Source of the DNA: Malaya genurostris
Lineage: Eukaryota; Arthropoda; Insecta; Diptera; Culicidae
DNA length: 64,000 bases
NCBI RefSeq assembly: GCF_030247185.1
Contig: NC_080570.1
Coordinates: 144,556,641 to 144,620,640, forward strand
Direction of reading: 5' to 3'
In this document: piece by piece, positions 11,926-22,471 of the stretch
Layout of the letters: each line of letters opens with the position of its first letter
Position numbering within the stretch: the first letter of the stretch is position 1
Notes under the pieces: generated by a model
Database searches by the model: none
The model's input: the letters and a program-made list of their open reading frames with translations, nothing else
What the model was told of the DNA's origin: nothing
Made by a program: the position numbers and the translations under genes

Positions 11926-12383
11926 TTTGTCCAATTAATTAGAGTAGAAAAATGACAAATCCTACAAAAAAATCGTTGTGCTAGTGAGGCTCTCGAAATA
12001 AGTCTAATTTTCGAATTAATATACAGAAAAAAATACTAATCGAATTTTACACTGAAAAAAAATGGATCCTAAAAATTTGATGTCAAATTACAAAAAAAAA
12101 ACGCCATTCTTTTTTTGATTGAAATTTTGTTCCCTGCCATTTCTTATTTATTGTAAGATGAGCGTTTTGAAGGGAAAAAATTTTTCTAACAAAACATTTT
12201 CTTATCCAGCAATGATACTTTCTGCAAATATCGGGTAACTAGCAACAGGGTATTCGGTGAAATTTTCTCATTAAGATTCATTGGAATCGTGGATAATTAT
12301 GACTTTCAGTTTAGTTTAGTTTTTATGAAGAAAACACTGGACAAAAAATTCTGTCCCATTTTGTTCTGTTTGGACAAGAAATA

Positions 12384-12613
12384 GGGTAACAAAAAAGGTA
12401 TTTTGGCCCACTTTAGAATCGATTTTATTTTGGCCCACTTTGTAAAAATAACCAACAAATGTTGTAATATCTTTGAAAAATCCTTCCGCAATAGGTAATT
12501 TAATGTTATTAGCTTTAAACTGATGCAACATGGGTTACCTAAGATCGATTGAATCCATAAAGTTTGTTAGGTGGGCCAAAATATATGAACTGGCCAAAAT
12601 ACCTCTGTTACCC
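12384..12613. mobile_element. 230-bp TA-flanked MITE (GGGTAACA termini)
   Basis: The left end GGGTAACAAAAAAGGTATTT matches inverted the right end (AAATACCTCTGTTACCC), followed by a shared TTTGGCCCA. TA flanks both sides. Copy B of the host repeat reads straight through as AAGAAATAGTTTTTGTTTG, which is the empty site. Confidence 0.85.
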
Positions 12614-12906
12614 TAGTTTTTGTTTGAAACATTTTTTTCCTTGAATGTGCCCCATCTTGCAATGTGTGAACGGTTTGTAGGGAATGTAAACACTAATCTT
12701 GGATCAAAATTTTATCAAAATCAAAAATGGATTTCTCGGCGAACGCCCGCAACTAGGTTAAATCCGGGTATAAATTAACGATATAAAAAATAGGTTTCGA
12801 TGTTAAATATTTAAAATCAATTTTTTTCTGTTTAGGATTCGATAAGAATTTTTTTTCGGTATTTTTTGACTGTTTCTGTGGAAATTCTCATCATAACACT
12901 TTTCTG

Positions 12907-13505
12907 GGAGCGGGTCATTTCGCCGAAAGCCATTTCGCCGAAGGCCATTTCGTCGAAGGCCATTTCGCCGAAAGCCATTTCGCCGAATGCCATTTCTCCG
13001 AAAGTCGTTTCACCGAAAGGGTCATTTCACTGAATGGGTCATTCGCTGAGTCGGACGCCGACCCGTCGTCGGAAGCGGCGACCTCTTGCATACAAACCTG
13101 TAACCGCCTCGTTTGCCCAGTCTACTCAAATCTAAGTTTCTTTGCTTTAGTCAGGTTCGAACGAGTGTTTTCATTTTTCACTTAATAAACAGAAAATACC
13201 ACATACATTTGCCTAGTAGATACAACTACGCTAATGCTTTGATGCTTAGCAGCTAATAGTCGTCAAGTTTCCTCGAGAACTCCGTACTGAGGTTCATGAA
13301 TCAATCTTTATTCAAGAAGTACAATTGTAGGTCAACAAAATGGACGTTAACGCTATCATCTTTAATTTGTCTTCATTTTATATCAATTCCAATTACGATT
13401 TTAAGACGATTTCAGGATTCGACGAAATGACTGATTCGGCGAAATGGCCCGTTCGGCGAAATGACCCTTTCGGCGAAATGTCATTCGGTGAAATGACCCT
13501 GATTC
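12907..13505. mobile_element. Foldback MITE built from TTTCGCCGAA units (copy 2)
   Basis: This is the inverted relative of 5366-5904. The left end GGAGCGGGTCATTTCGCC and the right end, read inverted as GAATCAGGGTCATTTC, enclose runs of CATTTCGCCGAAAGC units. It is flanked by a 10-bp target duplication, CACTTTTCTG, at 12897-12906 and 13506-13515. The homologous position in copy B (ACACTTTTTTGTGTAGG, ~53215) lacks the insertion. A 10-bp duplication rules out Tc1/mariner and is closer to Mutator-like elements. Confidence 0.85.
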
Positions 13506-13790
13506 CACTTTTCTGTAGGATTTATTATTTTCTACAAAAGCTCTTTTAAAAAAAATTGGTTGAAAATATTTAGCCCATTTCAAAAGTTAGTCTGGATAAA
13601 TTTTCGATCAACAAAGTATGCAAAGTGACTTTTGAACTCAAAGTCTACGCGTCAGAGGGTGCTGTCAACATTTGATCGAGTTGGTTCGAAATTCGTCATA
13701 TTTATAGAGAAGAGTTTTCATAACATAATTAGGGGGTTGAACCCTTTAAACCCCTCCTTTTATACGTGCCTGACTTAAATTGATCTCTTA

Positions 13791-15305
13791 TTTTGGATTC
13801 AATTACCCAGGTAACAATCGAATAGTCGAACACCATTTCATAGAAAACCGAAGTGTATCCTTAAATATGATTGTTTGAATCGGCAAAATATCTCTTTCGA
13901 CAAAACGGTTTTCGATGAAATGACTCTAACTCAGCTTTTACTTTAGTAAAAGTTAAATTTTACAGCAATGGTTTGTTTTTTTAACATCACATGAAAACAA
14001 GTTTTTTTTATTTCCCGTGAACTCGAACATATTAAAATGTACCGACAGCTGGTGCAGGTTCTGTTTTCTTGTTTGTCACACTCGAGGAACCACCTCCACC
14101 GGTCGCCAGCCACGCTTTTCCAACCATTCAAACAAACCCGGATTAGAGATGCAGTGGCGTAGTTGGAAGACAGCGTGACGAACAATAGATTGATTTCGTG
14201 CCCGCAGCTTCCTTCCGATCGAGACGAAATTCAATCCCCGTGCATCAGAGATTCGAAACGTGCTGAACGGACCACCTACTATTTTTCTTCAAAACATTGC
14301 AACACCATTCGAAGTCGGAGTCGGAGTTCGATGATGAACGTGTTTATATATTAATGCGATTACAAACAAACACACTTACATTTACTCATACAGTATTTAT
14401 GTACTAGGAAATGGTTCGTATGAAAGGACCAGACTTAACCAGTCAAAATAACATCGGCGGTAGCCAGCTGAGACAGATGGAGTATTATTGTCAGAATTAT
14501 ACAATCGAGGATGTTTTATTTTTTCAAGCGCGAGGGAGGAATGAGAAAACATGAAAATATGTTCTCGTTGAAACTTTACGATTTCATCCACTCTGACAAC
14601 CCGATAGTAAATTGTCATTTGATTGTTTCTAATCCATTCTTGAGAATTGATGTTTTTCGTTTCACCAAGCGTAAGCGTAAGCTTTTTTTTTATTATTTTG
14701 TTAAGTACTATACCGAACAGTCTCAAAATCTCGTACAGGTTCCATTTCAATCGTCTCACATTTCACCATTTCACCGACATGGACAAAGCATTCAACAAGC
14801 TTTGCGCACTTCAAACAGATTGCTTTGATGCTTGTACCTTTTCTTCCTATTAATATTAGATTGATTAAATTTCATTTCCCGAATCGCAGTTGGCTGGTCG
14901 CAAAGTAAGTCGGTCTCGGTCTCGCGTCTGAGCTGGCATCCTTCGGAAGAACGAAAGCCCCGGAGAATTGCCAATTGCGGAGTCGCGAGTGTAAGAACCA
15001 GCGGTGGGATGCGGGGGGGAGACAATCGATCTTCCTTGCGTACGACTGACTGTGTGTTAAATAAATTTACCTGCAGAACCCTCGCCCCTTTTGCTGTATC
15101 TGGAGGGCTTCAAAAGCCCAACTTCCAGCGAACTCCGAACAACGATTATGAACACAGGAAAACTCAATATGATCTATTTTCTGTTTTCTTTTTCTACTCC
15201 CTTTTTTCGCGGCGGAACAACGAAAAACATAAACCCGTCGCTCCTACCCTAACCACCACGATTCGTTCATCGCGGACTGAAATAAAAAAAAACACACGAA
15301 AACAG
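13791..15305. other. Presumed receptor intron, nothing recognised
   Basis: No repeat or exon could be supported. ORFs of up to 120 residues at 14397-14759 and 15009-15371 show no known domain. The latter overlaps exon B in a different frame. Positions ~14880-15010 are more GC-rich than the surroundings. The 30 bases before exon B are A-rich rather than pyrimidine-rich. Confidence 0.45.
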
Positions 15306-15443
15306 CTTTACGCCGTACGAATGGGAAAATCCCCATCCGTGCAATTCGGATCCACTTTTCCTGGCAAATAGCTTCACACTGCTCAACTCCCTCTGGTTTA
15401 CGATAGGTTCGTTGATGCAACAGGGCTGCGATATTGCCCCCAA
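15306..15443 (+). CDS. iGluR pore-loop exon B (partial gene)
   Basis: This second internal exon encodes the same 46-residue portion of an ionotropic glutamate receptor: FTPYEWENPHPC, then SFTLLNSLWFTIGSLMQQGCDIAPK. It is exactly 138 nt, opens with the last base of an Arg codon after AAAACAG|C, and ends AA|GTAAGTCC, so phases match exon A exactly. Protein identity with exon A is 28/46, with strict conservation of the pore core IGSLMQQGCD. Ten of the 28 shared residues use different codons, which points to selection on protein rather than recent copying. Its acceptor lacks a good pyrimidine tract while its donor is consensus, as expected of a regulated exon. The IAPK ending is nearer the usual arthropod kainate-receptor pattern than the FLPK of exon A. 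The neighbouring exons are not in the window. Confidence 0.88.
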
Positions 15444-16055
15444 GTAAGTCCCCAGCCGTTTTGCCTTCCGGTCGTTCGTTCGCAGGCTCTCACGAACAAA
15501 CGGACCGAGAAGGGCGGTTTTTTTTGTTGTTGCTTGTCGGACCGGAATTTTTTGTTCCCCAGCGCCCGATGTTCCGTATTTCTGTTCGCTGTTTGATGTG
15601 TTCTACTCTATTGGCTTAGTGTTTCGGGGTTTCGGGAATCAATCCGGGAATGTTTCGATCTAGCGGTGAATAGCTTTAGATTGCGCCATATAGAAATCGA
15701 TACTGTAGAGCTGCTTTTTTTTAGAACTGACTACCTACCTAGATAGAGCTAATTGTGTACATGCTGTAAATATCGATGCTGCAATTTGTTTTTTTTTGTT
15801 TCACACAAACATTTGTTCTTAATTCAGATTTACACGATTTTCAATATTTATGCAAACACGGTTATTAAATTCAATTGAGAAGATTTAATTCTGCTGCTGG
15901 TACGTTCTTAACTCACTAGCTGTTTTTTTTTGACGTTGGACTACGATTTTTTCAGAAATGCAATTTCAAATACGATTACATAAAACAATTCAAAAAGTGA
16001 ACTACTTTTAAACCTTTACACACTTATGGTCAATTCTTCAGCTTGGCATAACAAA
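15444..16055. other. Presumed receptor intron
   Basis: AT-rich with T-runs. No exon or named repeat seen. Confidence 0.4.
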
Positions 16056-16490
16056 ATGTCGAAAACGTCGAGATCGGCAACAGGGAGTATTGCTGATTAT
16101 TCAGTAATTCAAACGTTCATTTCCGAGCTTGTTCGTGACAAAATCTGGGCAGTCGCGAAATATTTTGCATACTGATAACTTCTAGATCGAAGAAGGCGTC
16201 GAAAGAAGAACAAGTGCGAAAAGCGATTGTGCCCGGTTGCAATGAAAATCCGAATCTGTCAGTAAGAAAACTAGCAAAAAAAGCATGGTTCTACCTCAAG
16301 CACTGTCCATAATGTTTTCATATCTTTCGATACACGTTTGACAAAAGCCAGGAAGGCTGGGAGTCGAACAAAAACGGATCACAGGAACCACTAGAATGGT
16401 GGCGCTAAGGTGAAGCAAATATTGCAGAAGAGCCCAGATCTTGTGACTAGAAAAATAAAAATTAGAGGGTTGTATGCAAAACACGACCGA
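16056..16490 (+). pseudogene. DD37E-type mariner transposase, N-terminal remnant
   Basis: It starts at an ATG with MSKTSRSATGSIADYSVIQ and FISELVRDKIWAV. It then continues after frameshifts with EEQVRKAIVPGCNENPNLSVRKLAKKA, a helix-turn-helix-like segment, and further basic sequence ending near LYAKHD. Stops and frameshifts interrupt it. The catalytic part is missing here. A C-terminal fragment of a similar transposase lies on the same strand at 32660-33110. The family call is by resemblance to that fragment and to the element at 51578. Confidence 0.55.
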
Positions 16491-18272
16491 TCACGATTAC
16501 ATTAAAAATGAAATAATTCTAAGGTACCCATAATAAACACAAATATAAAGATGATGATGGATGCACTAAAAGTCATAAATTACAAACTTGCTCTACTTTT
16601 ACTGTTTACATTTTTGGCGAATGATCATAATGACAATTAGATTCTTTCAGAACAATTGATTCCTATCTATTTTATGCCTTCAACAAATTTTTACATTTGA
16701 ATATTTTTGGAAAATATTCTTCAAATGAAAGTCAATTATGATGATTTCAAAGTTACTTAAAAAAAACAATTTTGGATACGAACAACCTCAAGATATAAAT
16801 CTGGACGAATGAAACCATTTTATTATAATAATAATTTTCAAGACAGAGAACGTACAAACTTAATCATTTTATAAACAGCTATTAGAGAAGATTTTAAAAG
16901 TTTTGATAAAAAAATGTGAATGTGAAAAATTTTAAAAACCGTCAACCAATAAACTCAGTAATAGTGTAATTTTAATGATACTTCGTTAAAAACCGTCGAT
17001 AATCTTCGGAAAGTGTATGAAACATATTTTGTTACTTGAATTGATTTTCACTTTTGCATATAAAGCAACCAATGCATACGCAACCAAATTCCTTAATTTT
17101 GTTTATATTGTAACTTGATTTTAATAATACAGGAACAAACATTGTCATAGTTACAACGCATGTGGTGATAAGCAGTGCCGTAGTTGTCCAAATTTCATTG
17201 GTTAGTCGCTGACTTTGTTGATGGGGCGCCTTGATTTCCGTGGTACAGGGGCGCATTGCAATTGACTGAAGTTAGTGTGGAGGATGTAATATACGTAGAA
17301 TAAAATATATAAATATAAATCTTAGGTCAGCTTCACCAAAAAAAAAATAGATGAATAAATTAATAAATATATGTTCGAATGCTTCTGTTAATCGTCTTAA
17401 CATTCTGCCATGTGATAAATATGTATATCTGTATCACCAACCTTATTACTTGCGTTCTTGGTCTAGTGGTCTATGAAAATTCGCCATAACGGAAGTTTTG
17501 AAAGCATTCTAAAAACAGAAAGAACGAAATAAAACGATGTTTATTTCCCCTCCGTTTCCTTGACAATGTTGCCATGGCAGGCCTGGTGTTTGATTGGTCT
17601 TGAGTTAATGATTGTGCAAGAATTTGCTGGAAATATTGCAGCTTTAAAAAAATCGTCATTCGTTCGACGACACTTGCGCGAGACGGTTCGGACTAAAAAA
17701 AATGGAGAGACGGTAATACACCAAATCGAAATTGGCTGGTGGTCACGACAGTTAGATTTGTATAACGGGGTTTGTTGTTTTTTAAATCTTCGTATTTTTA
17801 TATACAACAGTTATATAGTTCTAGTATCAGACTTATTTGTTGCGAGCGGGGCGCCGTATTTTCCTCAACAACTCCTTTTTAACTCTTTTGTAAGTTTCCT
17901 GAAGCTCTATAGTTGCCACACAAAACAACCATGAAGTCTCATTTGCAACAGACATAAGTGTTATCATAATCTGAATGTTAATGTTTCAAAGTACCCAGGT
18001 GTTGAGATTTCCACTTTCTGTATTTATTATTATTTCGAACAATAGTTCCGATTGTGTGATTTTGAGATAGAGTTCAAAATCTACTTCTTCAAAACTGAGT
18101 CTTTTTATATATTCAGGCTTTTGGTTACATTGAAAGCATCTTGCTGCGTAAGTTGCGAAATTTCTATTGATGATTTTCAAATAGAAGAGAAAAAGTATCT
18201 GTCACGATCAGTTTCAGATTGTGTCATGTGTGCCCTTATAAGACACTTGTTGTTTTGATGTAAATGATAATT
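16491..18272. other. Non-coding, nothing recognised
   Basis: AT-rich. The 124-residue ORF at 17560-17934 and overlapping reverse ORFs show no known domain. No repeat family was recognised. Confidence 0.4.
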
Positions 18273-18277
18273 CAGCT
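18273..18277. repeat. Target site duplication CAGCT, left
   Basis: CAGCT directly precedes the first LTR and recurs at 31273-31277 directly after the third LTR. One perfect 5-bp duplication therefore brackets the whole two-unit array, typical in length for Ty3/Gypsy integration. Confidence 0.85.
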
Positions 18278-18439
18278 TGTGAATTGCTAATATCTCCAGA
18301 GAATCACCCAACATACGGGACCAGTAAATATATGATTGGACTTACCTTGAAGACTGTCTGATTCCAAATGTGAGGCAACTCACTGTTGATTCTTCTACGC
18401 GTTTATTCCAACGCCTTCTTTGATATATCATATCCCACA
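18278..18439 (-). repeat. LTR 1 (3' LTR of the downstream unit)
   Basis: 162 bp with TG...CA ends. Read on the coding strand it begins TGTGGGATATG and ends AATTCACA. It contains GGAATAAACG (possible polyadenylation signal) and a consensus splice donor CAAG|GTAAGT whose intron would begin at 18345. Confidence 0.92.
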
Positions 18440-18455
18440 TTTCCCTTCTCCTCCC
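18440..18455 (-). other. Polypurine tract
   Basis: The coding strand reads GGGAGGAGAAGGGAAA directly abutting the 3' LTR, the expected plus-strand priming site for reverse transcription. Confidence 0.88.
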
Positions 18456-18691
18456 GGAAAAAAAATTAACATATCTTAATATGTCATAATTTTTTATTTA
18501 TTATTATTATTTAAAAAAAAACCATGAAATTGATGCAAATGGGAATTGAATCATGTGCAAATAATGTGAGACTCAAATATTGCCCTTTTTTATTTGTATT
18601 ATGTTTTTACACCCTTGCTTATTAACGTCACTGTGATGTTCGAAAGTTTTGCAGGGCATACACATACATTTCCTGAAAATAATTCTCTGAA

Positions 18692-18941
18692 CAGCGTTGC
18701 CAGGTCATTTTTCTAAAAATCAGTATTCGGCACAAAAATCTATCTGTATCATATCGGTATCAGAATCTCAGAAAGGACTCGTAGCAACCTTTTCTCCTGT
18801 CTATTTATGCTATCAACGAAAATCGGTATTTATCTGTACGATCTGTGAATTATCGGTATTTTGGGAGTACATATCTGTATTGCGGTATAGAGGTCAAATA
18901 TTTGTATATATACCGATAAATCGGTATACCTGGCAACGTTA
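18692..18941. mobile_element. 250-bp hAT-like MITE nested in the Gypsy element (copy 1)
   Basis: Ends are inverted: CAGCGTTGCCAGG and CCTGGCAACGTTA. An 8-bp target duplication TCTCTGAA lies at 18684-18691 and 18942-18949. The interior is rich in TATCGGTAT-type units. It lies between the pol stop and the polypurine tract, where it interrupts no gene. The identical insertion is present in the second unit. Confidence 0.85.
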
Positions 18942-19273
18942 TCTCTGAATGCGACCGAAAATGACAGTTAATGACAACTGTCGTTTATTCAATGTAAAAT
19001 GTTAACGGTTAATAAACAGTTTCGCGTCTGCTGCTTATTTTTCAATAAAGGTTAGTTTATTTATTTATTATTTAGTATATATTTTTTTTCGTTACTAGGT
19101 TTCTTCGAGTAGTATTCTGATAGTGGGAATCACAATATATTTGTATATACAAATAACGAAGGAAATATGCAATCTGAGAAAAAAAAAAAAAAAAAAAAAA
19201 AAGAAATGGAATACAAAAATGTTTTTTTCGTACACCAGAAACGTATGTATTTTTCCTTATTTTACTTTTTTTT

Positions 19274-22200
19274 TTAGCCGTTCATCTTTTGAACCTTATG
19301 ATAAGCCATTTCTTTTTCAATTACTAAAACATAATTCCGTAAGTAATCCGGAACTTTATGTTCTCTACTCGGTCGAATTTGTTTTTCCAATACATTCTGT
19401 TTTTGTTTTTCTTTTCCCCGCCATAAGCCAACTTTTTTTGTCTGGGAAACGTGTCGTCTTAATATTTGACCTTCCTTATCGCTTAAGAGCAGATTACCGT
19501 TTGTTTCTTTTAACACCGTGTAACGTTTTGTACTAAATCTTGAATCTCCTTTAGCGCGTGTAATTCGTTCGATAATTACGTTATCCCCTGGCAGAATTTT
19601 ACACTTCCTTGCGCAGCGTTTTGTGTCTTCGCGATATTTTGCCTGTAATTTGGCTTTTTTATCCAATGCGTCTAATAATTTTTCATTGTGATTAGTCCTA
19701 GTGTGACAAAGAAGAGGAAGACCACGCTTGATCTTACGACCAAGCATTACTTCTTCCGGTGGAATTTTGGTAATTGCATGGGATGCTGCGTTGTGAGCAT
19801 TGATCGCGTCTTGTAGTTCTATCTGGAAGTTTGTTCCATTAGCAGATGCTATAGCCATTGCTTTGTTAATAATTTTCATATAGTTTTCAACAAGACCATT
19901 TTGTTGAGGAAACAATGGTGTTGAATATATAGTGTTAATTCCTCTCTCTGTGCAATAGTTTCTATAGTCTTCTCCACTGAACGGAGGACCGTTATCTGTT
20001 TTAATGCTTTTTGGAAACCCTTCTCTTTGAAAAATTTCTTCAAGGATGCGCTTAGTGATTTCGAAACAAGTAGACTTTACTGCTCGAGCGATTAAATATC
20101 GAGAGCGATAGTCCACTATAACTAAAACAGAAATCCCCCCGAATCTTTGATACGGTCCGTTAAAATCCAGCGCTATAGTTTCCCATACTGTTTTCGGGGC
20201 CAAAATTCTGTTCATCGGAGTCGGTTTTTCTGGTCTGCCGTTAACTGCACATACTTCGCAAGACGATACCCATTTTTCTGCATCAGTTGGCATACCTGGC
20301 CACCATACACGCTCTCGCAATATACTCTTCAGCTTGGCCGCTAGTGGGTGCCCTGTATGGGATACCTCTAACGTTTTTTCCCGGAGTTTTAGAGGTATTA
20401 CTGCACAGCCATTTTTAGTGATGATACCATCATGAATTGAAAGATCAGTCGATACTAATTGAAATCTTCGAAGGTGTTTTGGCCATTTACCGGATTCTAG
20501 TGCAATGGCTACTTGTTGTAACTGCTCATCACCTGCAGTTGCTTCTTTCAGTTCTTGTTCAGTAAGAAATTTTACAGAGTTAGCTTCTAGTGTTGCTACT
20601 TCCCAGGGGCTATTATCTTCTTCAAATGGTCCATCAATACCATCATATAACCGTGATGATGGATCAGCTATATTATCTCTGCCCCGTACGTATTCCACTG
20701 TGTAGCTATATGGACTCAATCTTAGTGCCCATCCGTCTGCTCTGGTCAAAGCTCTTTTCGAATCTTCGCGCTGCCGTTCCAAGATAAACGTTATTCCTTT
20801 TGCATCGGTGCGTAGCACAAAATCTCTTCCGAGAAGAAAGTACGAAAACCGTTCAACACCCCACACAGCGCCCAGTGCTTCTCGTTGGTTTTGTGCATAT
20901 TTTTTTTCTGTTGTTGTTAAAGCTTTGGATGCAAAACTGATTATGCGAGGTGTTTTATATTTATTTTCCTGAACCAGTACAGCTCCAAGCGCAACAGGAG
21001 AAGCATCTGTGTATAGCACAGTTTTGTCATTTTCTGAAAAATAACCCAGTGTGTTGGTACAATGGATGATCTTTTCTTTAGTGCACTCGAACGCTTTCTT
21101 TTGCTCCAATCCCCATTTCCAGGTATTCGTTGTAGCGACAGCCCATAATGGACTAGTAATGTCAGAAAATTGCTTAATATAAGGACTTATGAATGACGCA
21201 AGGCCGAGAAAGCTTCGTAATTCGGATGCAGTAGCAGGTTGTCGAAACTTCTGTATGTCTCTTATTTTGCTTTCATTAATATGGAAGCCATTTTGATCTA
21301 ACACATGACCCAAAAAATCGATACACGTCTTATCCAGTTCACATTTTGCCATATTTAGTGTTAAATTGTTTGCTCGAAGTATTTGTAATACTTGCGCAAC
21401 GGTGTTACGAAGTTCGATTAAATTTTCTGCATATACGAGAAAATCATCGATGTAAATTATGATATTTTTCACCTCCTTCAAAATTCTTGTCATTTCTCTT
21501 TGGAAGATTTCAGGAGCGCAATTGACACCAAACATGAGCCTGGTGAATCGATACATTCCGCTTTCAGAAATGAATGTTGTCAGTTCTCGAGATTCTTTTG
21601 ACAATTCAAGATGATAAAAGGCACTAGTTAAATCCAATTTGGAAAAATATTTAGCTCCATGCAGTTTTACTTTCATCTCATCAATTAGTGGAAGTCGAAA
21701 GTATTCTCGTTTGATTGCCTTATTTGGGGCGCGCATGTTTACTACTAAGCGGAAATCCCCCTTTCCTTTTGCAACAGCTGACATTCCACTGATCCACTCT
21801 GGTGCATGTTTGACTTTTTCAATTATGCCTTGCGATTCCATGCATTGCAAACGTTTCCTTGCTCCCTCTCGATAAGCTGCCGGAACATTGTAATACGCAT
21901 TTCTTACTGGAGGGATTGATTTATCAATGCTGAACTTTACTTTTACATTTGGCATTTTTGGAAATAACTCGCTTGGACATGATTTCTCGCAATTGTTCAC
22001 GGAAGCTCCAACTAGTAACAAACGCATGTCACTTGCAGTTGATCTACCAAGAAGTGAACGACGTCCCTCATTAATGACTACGAATTCGGCAAGCACTGGT
22101 GGTTTTCCTACTGTAACTGGTTCTATTTTAGCTCTGAATACGACAGCAACTTTCATTGGTTGCGATGAGGCGTAGGCTCGTAAATTTTGATGCTCTGTAA

Positions 22201-22375
22201 TTTTAATTGGTTCTAATTTTACAATTCCTAGTTCATATTTCTCTTTTAACTGAATCCAGTCGTTCCCGCCAATGACATTTACATCTGATCCAGAGTCGAT
22301 TAAAAACTTAATAATGCAAGCTTCACCTACACGGCAATCAACTATTACGTCATTGATCGAGAGACTATTTACTTG
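19274..22375 (-). CDS. pol: Ty3/Gypsy pol exon, copy 1 (PR-RT-RNase H-IN)
   Basis: This open exon of 1034 codons has no ATG at its start. It is open from a TAG stop that doubles as the AG of a splice acceptor (TTCTTGTAG|CAAG). Domains in order: protease with LIDSGSDVNVIGG near residue 27; RT with LDLTSAFYHL, FGVNCAPEIFQR and YIDD at about 308-311; RNase H with LYTDAS near 457; integrase zinc finger HTGH...CEVC at about 673-709; integrase core D, D and E at about 737, 794 and 830 with 35 residues between the last two; and a basic C-terminal module. All catalytic residues I can check are present. Read alone, the first ATG (22156) would start after the protease active site, supporting entry by splicing from gag. 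The copy at 25689-28790 encodes the same protein. Confidence 0.92.
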   Translation of the reverse strand, partial: QVNSLSINDVIVDCRVGEACIIKFLIDSGSDVNVIGGNDWIQLKEKYELGIVKLEPIKITEHQNLRAYASSQPMKVAVVFRAKIEPVTVGKPPVLAEFVVINEGRRSLLGRSTASDMRLLLVGASVNNCEKSCPSELFPKMPNVKVKFSIDKSIPPVRNAYYNVPAAYREGARKRLQCMESQGIIEKVKHAPEWISGMSAVAKGKGDFRLVVNMRAPNKAIKREYFRLPLIDEMKVKLHGAKYFSKLDLTSAFYHLELSKESRELTTFISESGMYRFTRLMFGVNCAPEIFQREMTRILKEVKNIIIYIDDFLVYAENLIELRNTVAQVLQILRANNLTLNMAKCELDKTCIDFLGHVLDQNGFHINESKIRDIQKFRQPATASELRSFLGLASFISPYIKQFSDITSPLWAVATTNTWKWGLEQKKAFECTKEKIIHCTNTLGYFSENDKTVLYTDASPVALGAVLVQENKYKTPRIISFASKALTTTEKKYAQNQREALGAVWGVERFSYFLLGRDFVLRTDAKGITFILERQREDSKRALTRADGWALRLSPYSYTVEYVRGRDNIADPSSRLYDGIDGPFEEDNSPWEVATLEANSVKFLTEQELKEATAGDEQLQQVAIALESGKWPKHLRRFQLVSTDLSIHDGIITKNGCAVIPLKLREKTLEVSHTGHPLAAKLKSILRERVWWPGMPTDAEKWVSSCEVCAVNGRPEKPTPMNRILAPKTVWETIALDFNGPYQRFGGISVLVIVDYRSRYLIARAVKSTCFEITKRILEEIFQREGFPKSIKTDNGPPFSGEDYRNYCTERGINTIYSTPLFPQQNGLVENYMKIINKAMAIASANGTNFQIELQDAINAHNAASHAITKIPPEEVMLGRKIKRGLPLLCHTRTNHNEKLLDALDKKAKLQAKYREDTKRCARKCKILPGDNVIIERITRAKGDSRFSTKRYTVLKETNGNLLLSDKEGQILRRHVSQTKKVGLWRGKEKQKQNVLEKQIRPSREHKVPDYLRNYVLVIEKEMAYHKVQKMNG

Positions 22376-22471
22376 CTACAAGAATTGGGGTGAGAGCAGC
22401 CAACAAAAAAATGAGAAACAAGTTACTAACTACTTGATATTCTTTATTTTATTATAGTTAAATATTCATAC
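22376..22471 (-). other. Candidate gag/pol border intron (96 nt)
   Basis: The coding strand reads CAG|GTATGA at the donor and CCCAATTCTTGTAG|CAAG at the acceptor, with a pyrimidine-rich stretch before the AG. Removal joins gag codon to pol codon in phase 0. The gag stop TGA (22468-22466) lies inside the donor, so retention ends Gag two bases into the intron consensus. The second unit has the same intron at 28791-28886. Confidence 0.7.

Larger units (their letters stand above)
9640..13790. repeat. Dispersed repeat, copy A, carrying four insertions
   Basis: Non-array parts (about 9840-10030, 11930-12380, 12615-12896, 13516-13790) are collinear and clearly similar to 50880-53560 (copy B). Shared phrases include TCTAGACTGTCTTTT and TTAGAGTAGAAAAATGACAAA. 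Differences between A and B reveal insertions: MITEs at 9664-9833, 12384-12613 and 12907-13505 and the array at 10036-11925 in A, and a DD37E transposon in B. The underlying repeat has no ORF I can name. Confidence 0.75.

Noticed and set aside
10061..11934. Long minus-strand ORFs of 154-568 residues as genes
   Set aside because: They lie wholly inside a tandem array, exist in all three frames with frame-shifted versions of the same peptide, and lack any domain. They are a by-product of the repeat unit.
17560..17934. 124-residue + strand ORF as a gene
   Set aside because: No known domain, a competing ORF on the other strand, and no splice or repeat context.
22156..22466. Frameshift or readthrough between gag and pol
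   Set aside because: Gag ends in TGA well before the pol frame opens, the ~96-nt gap contains further stops, and no slippery overlap exists. Splice sites explain the junction better.
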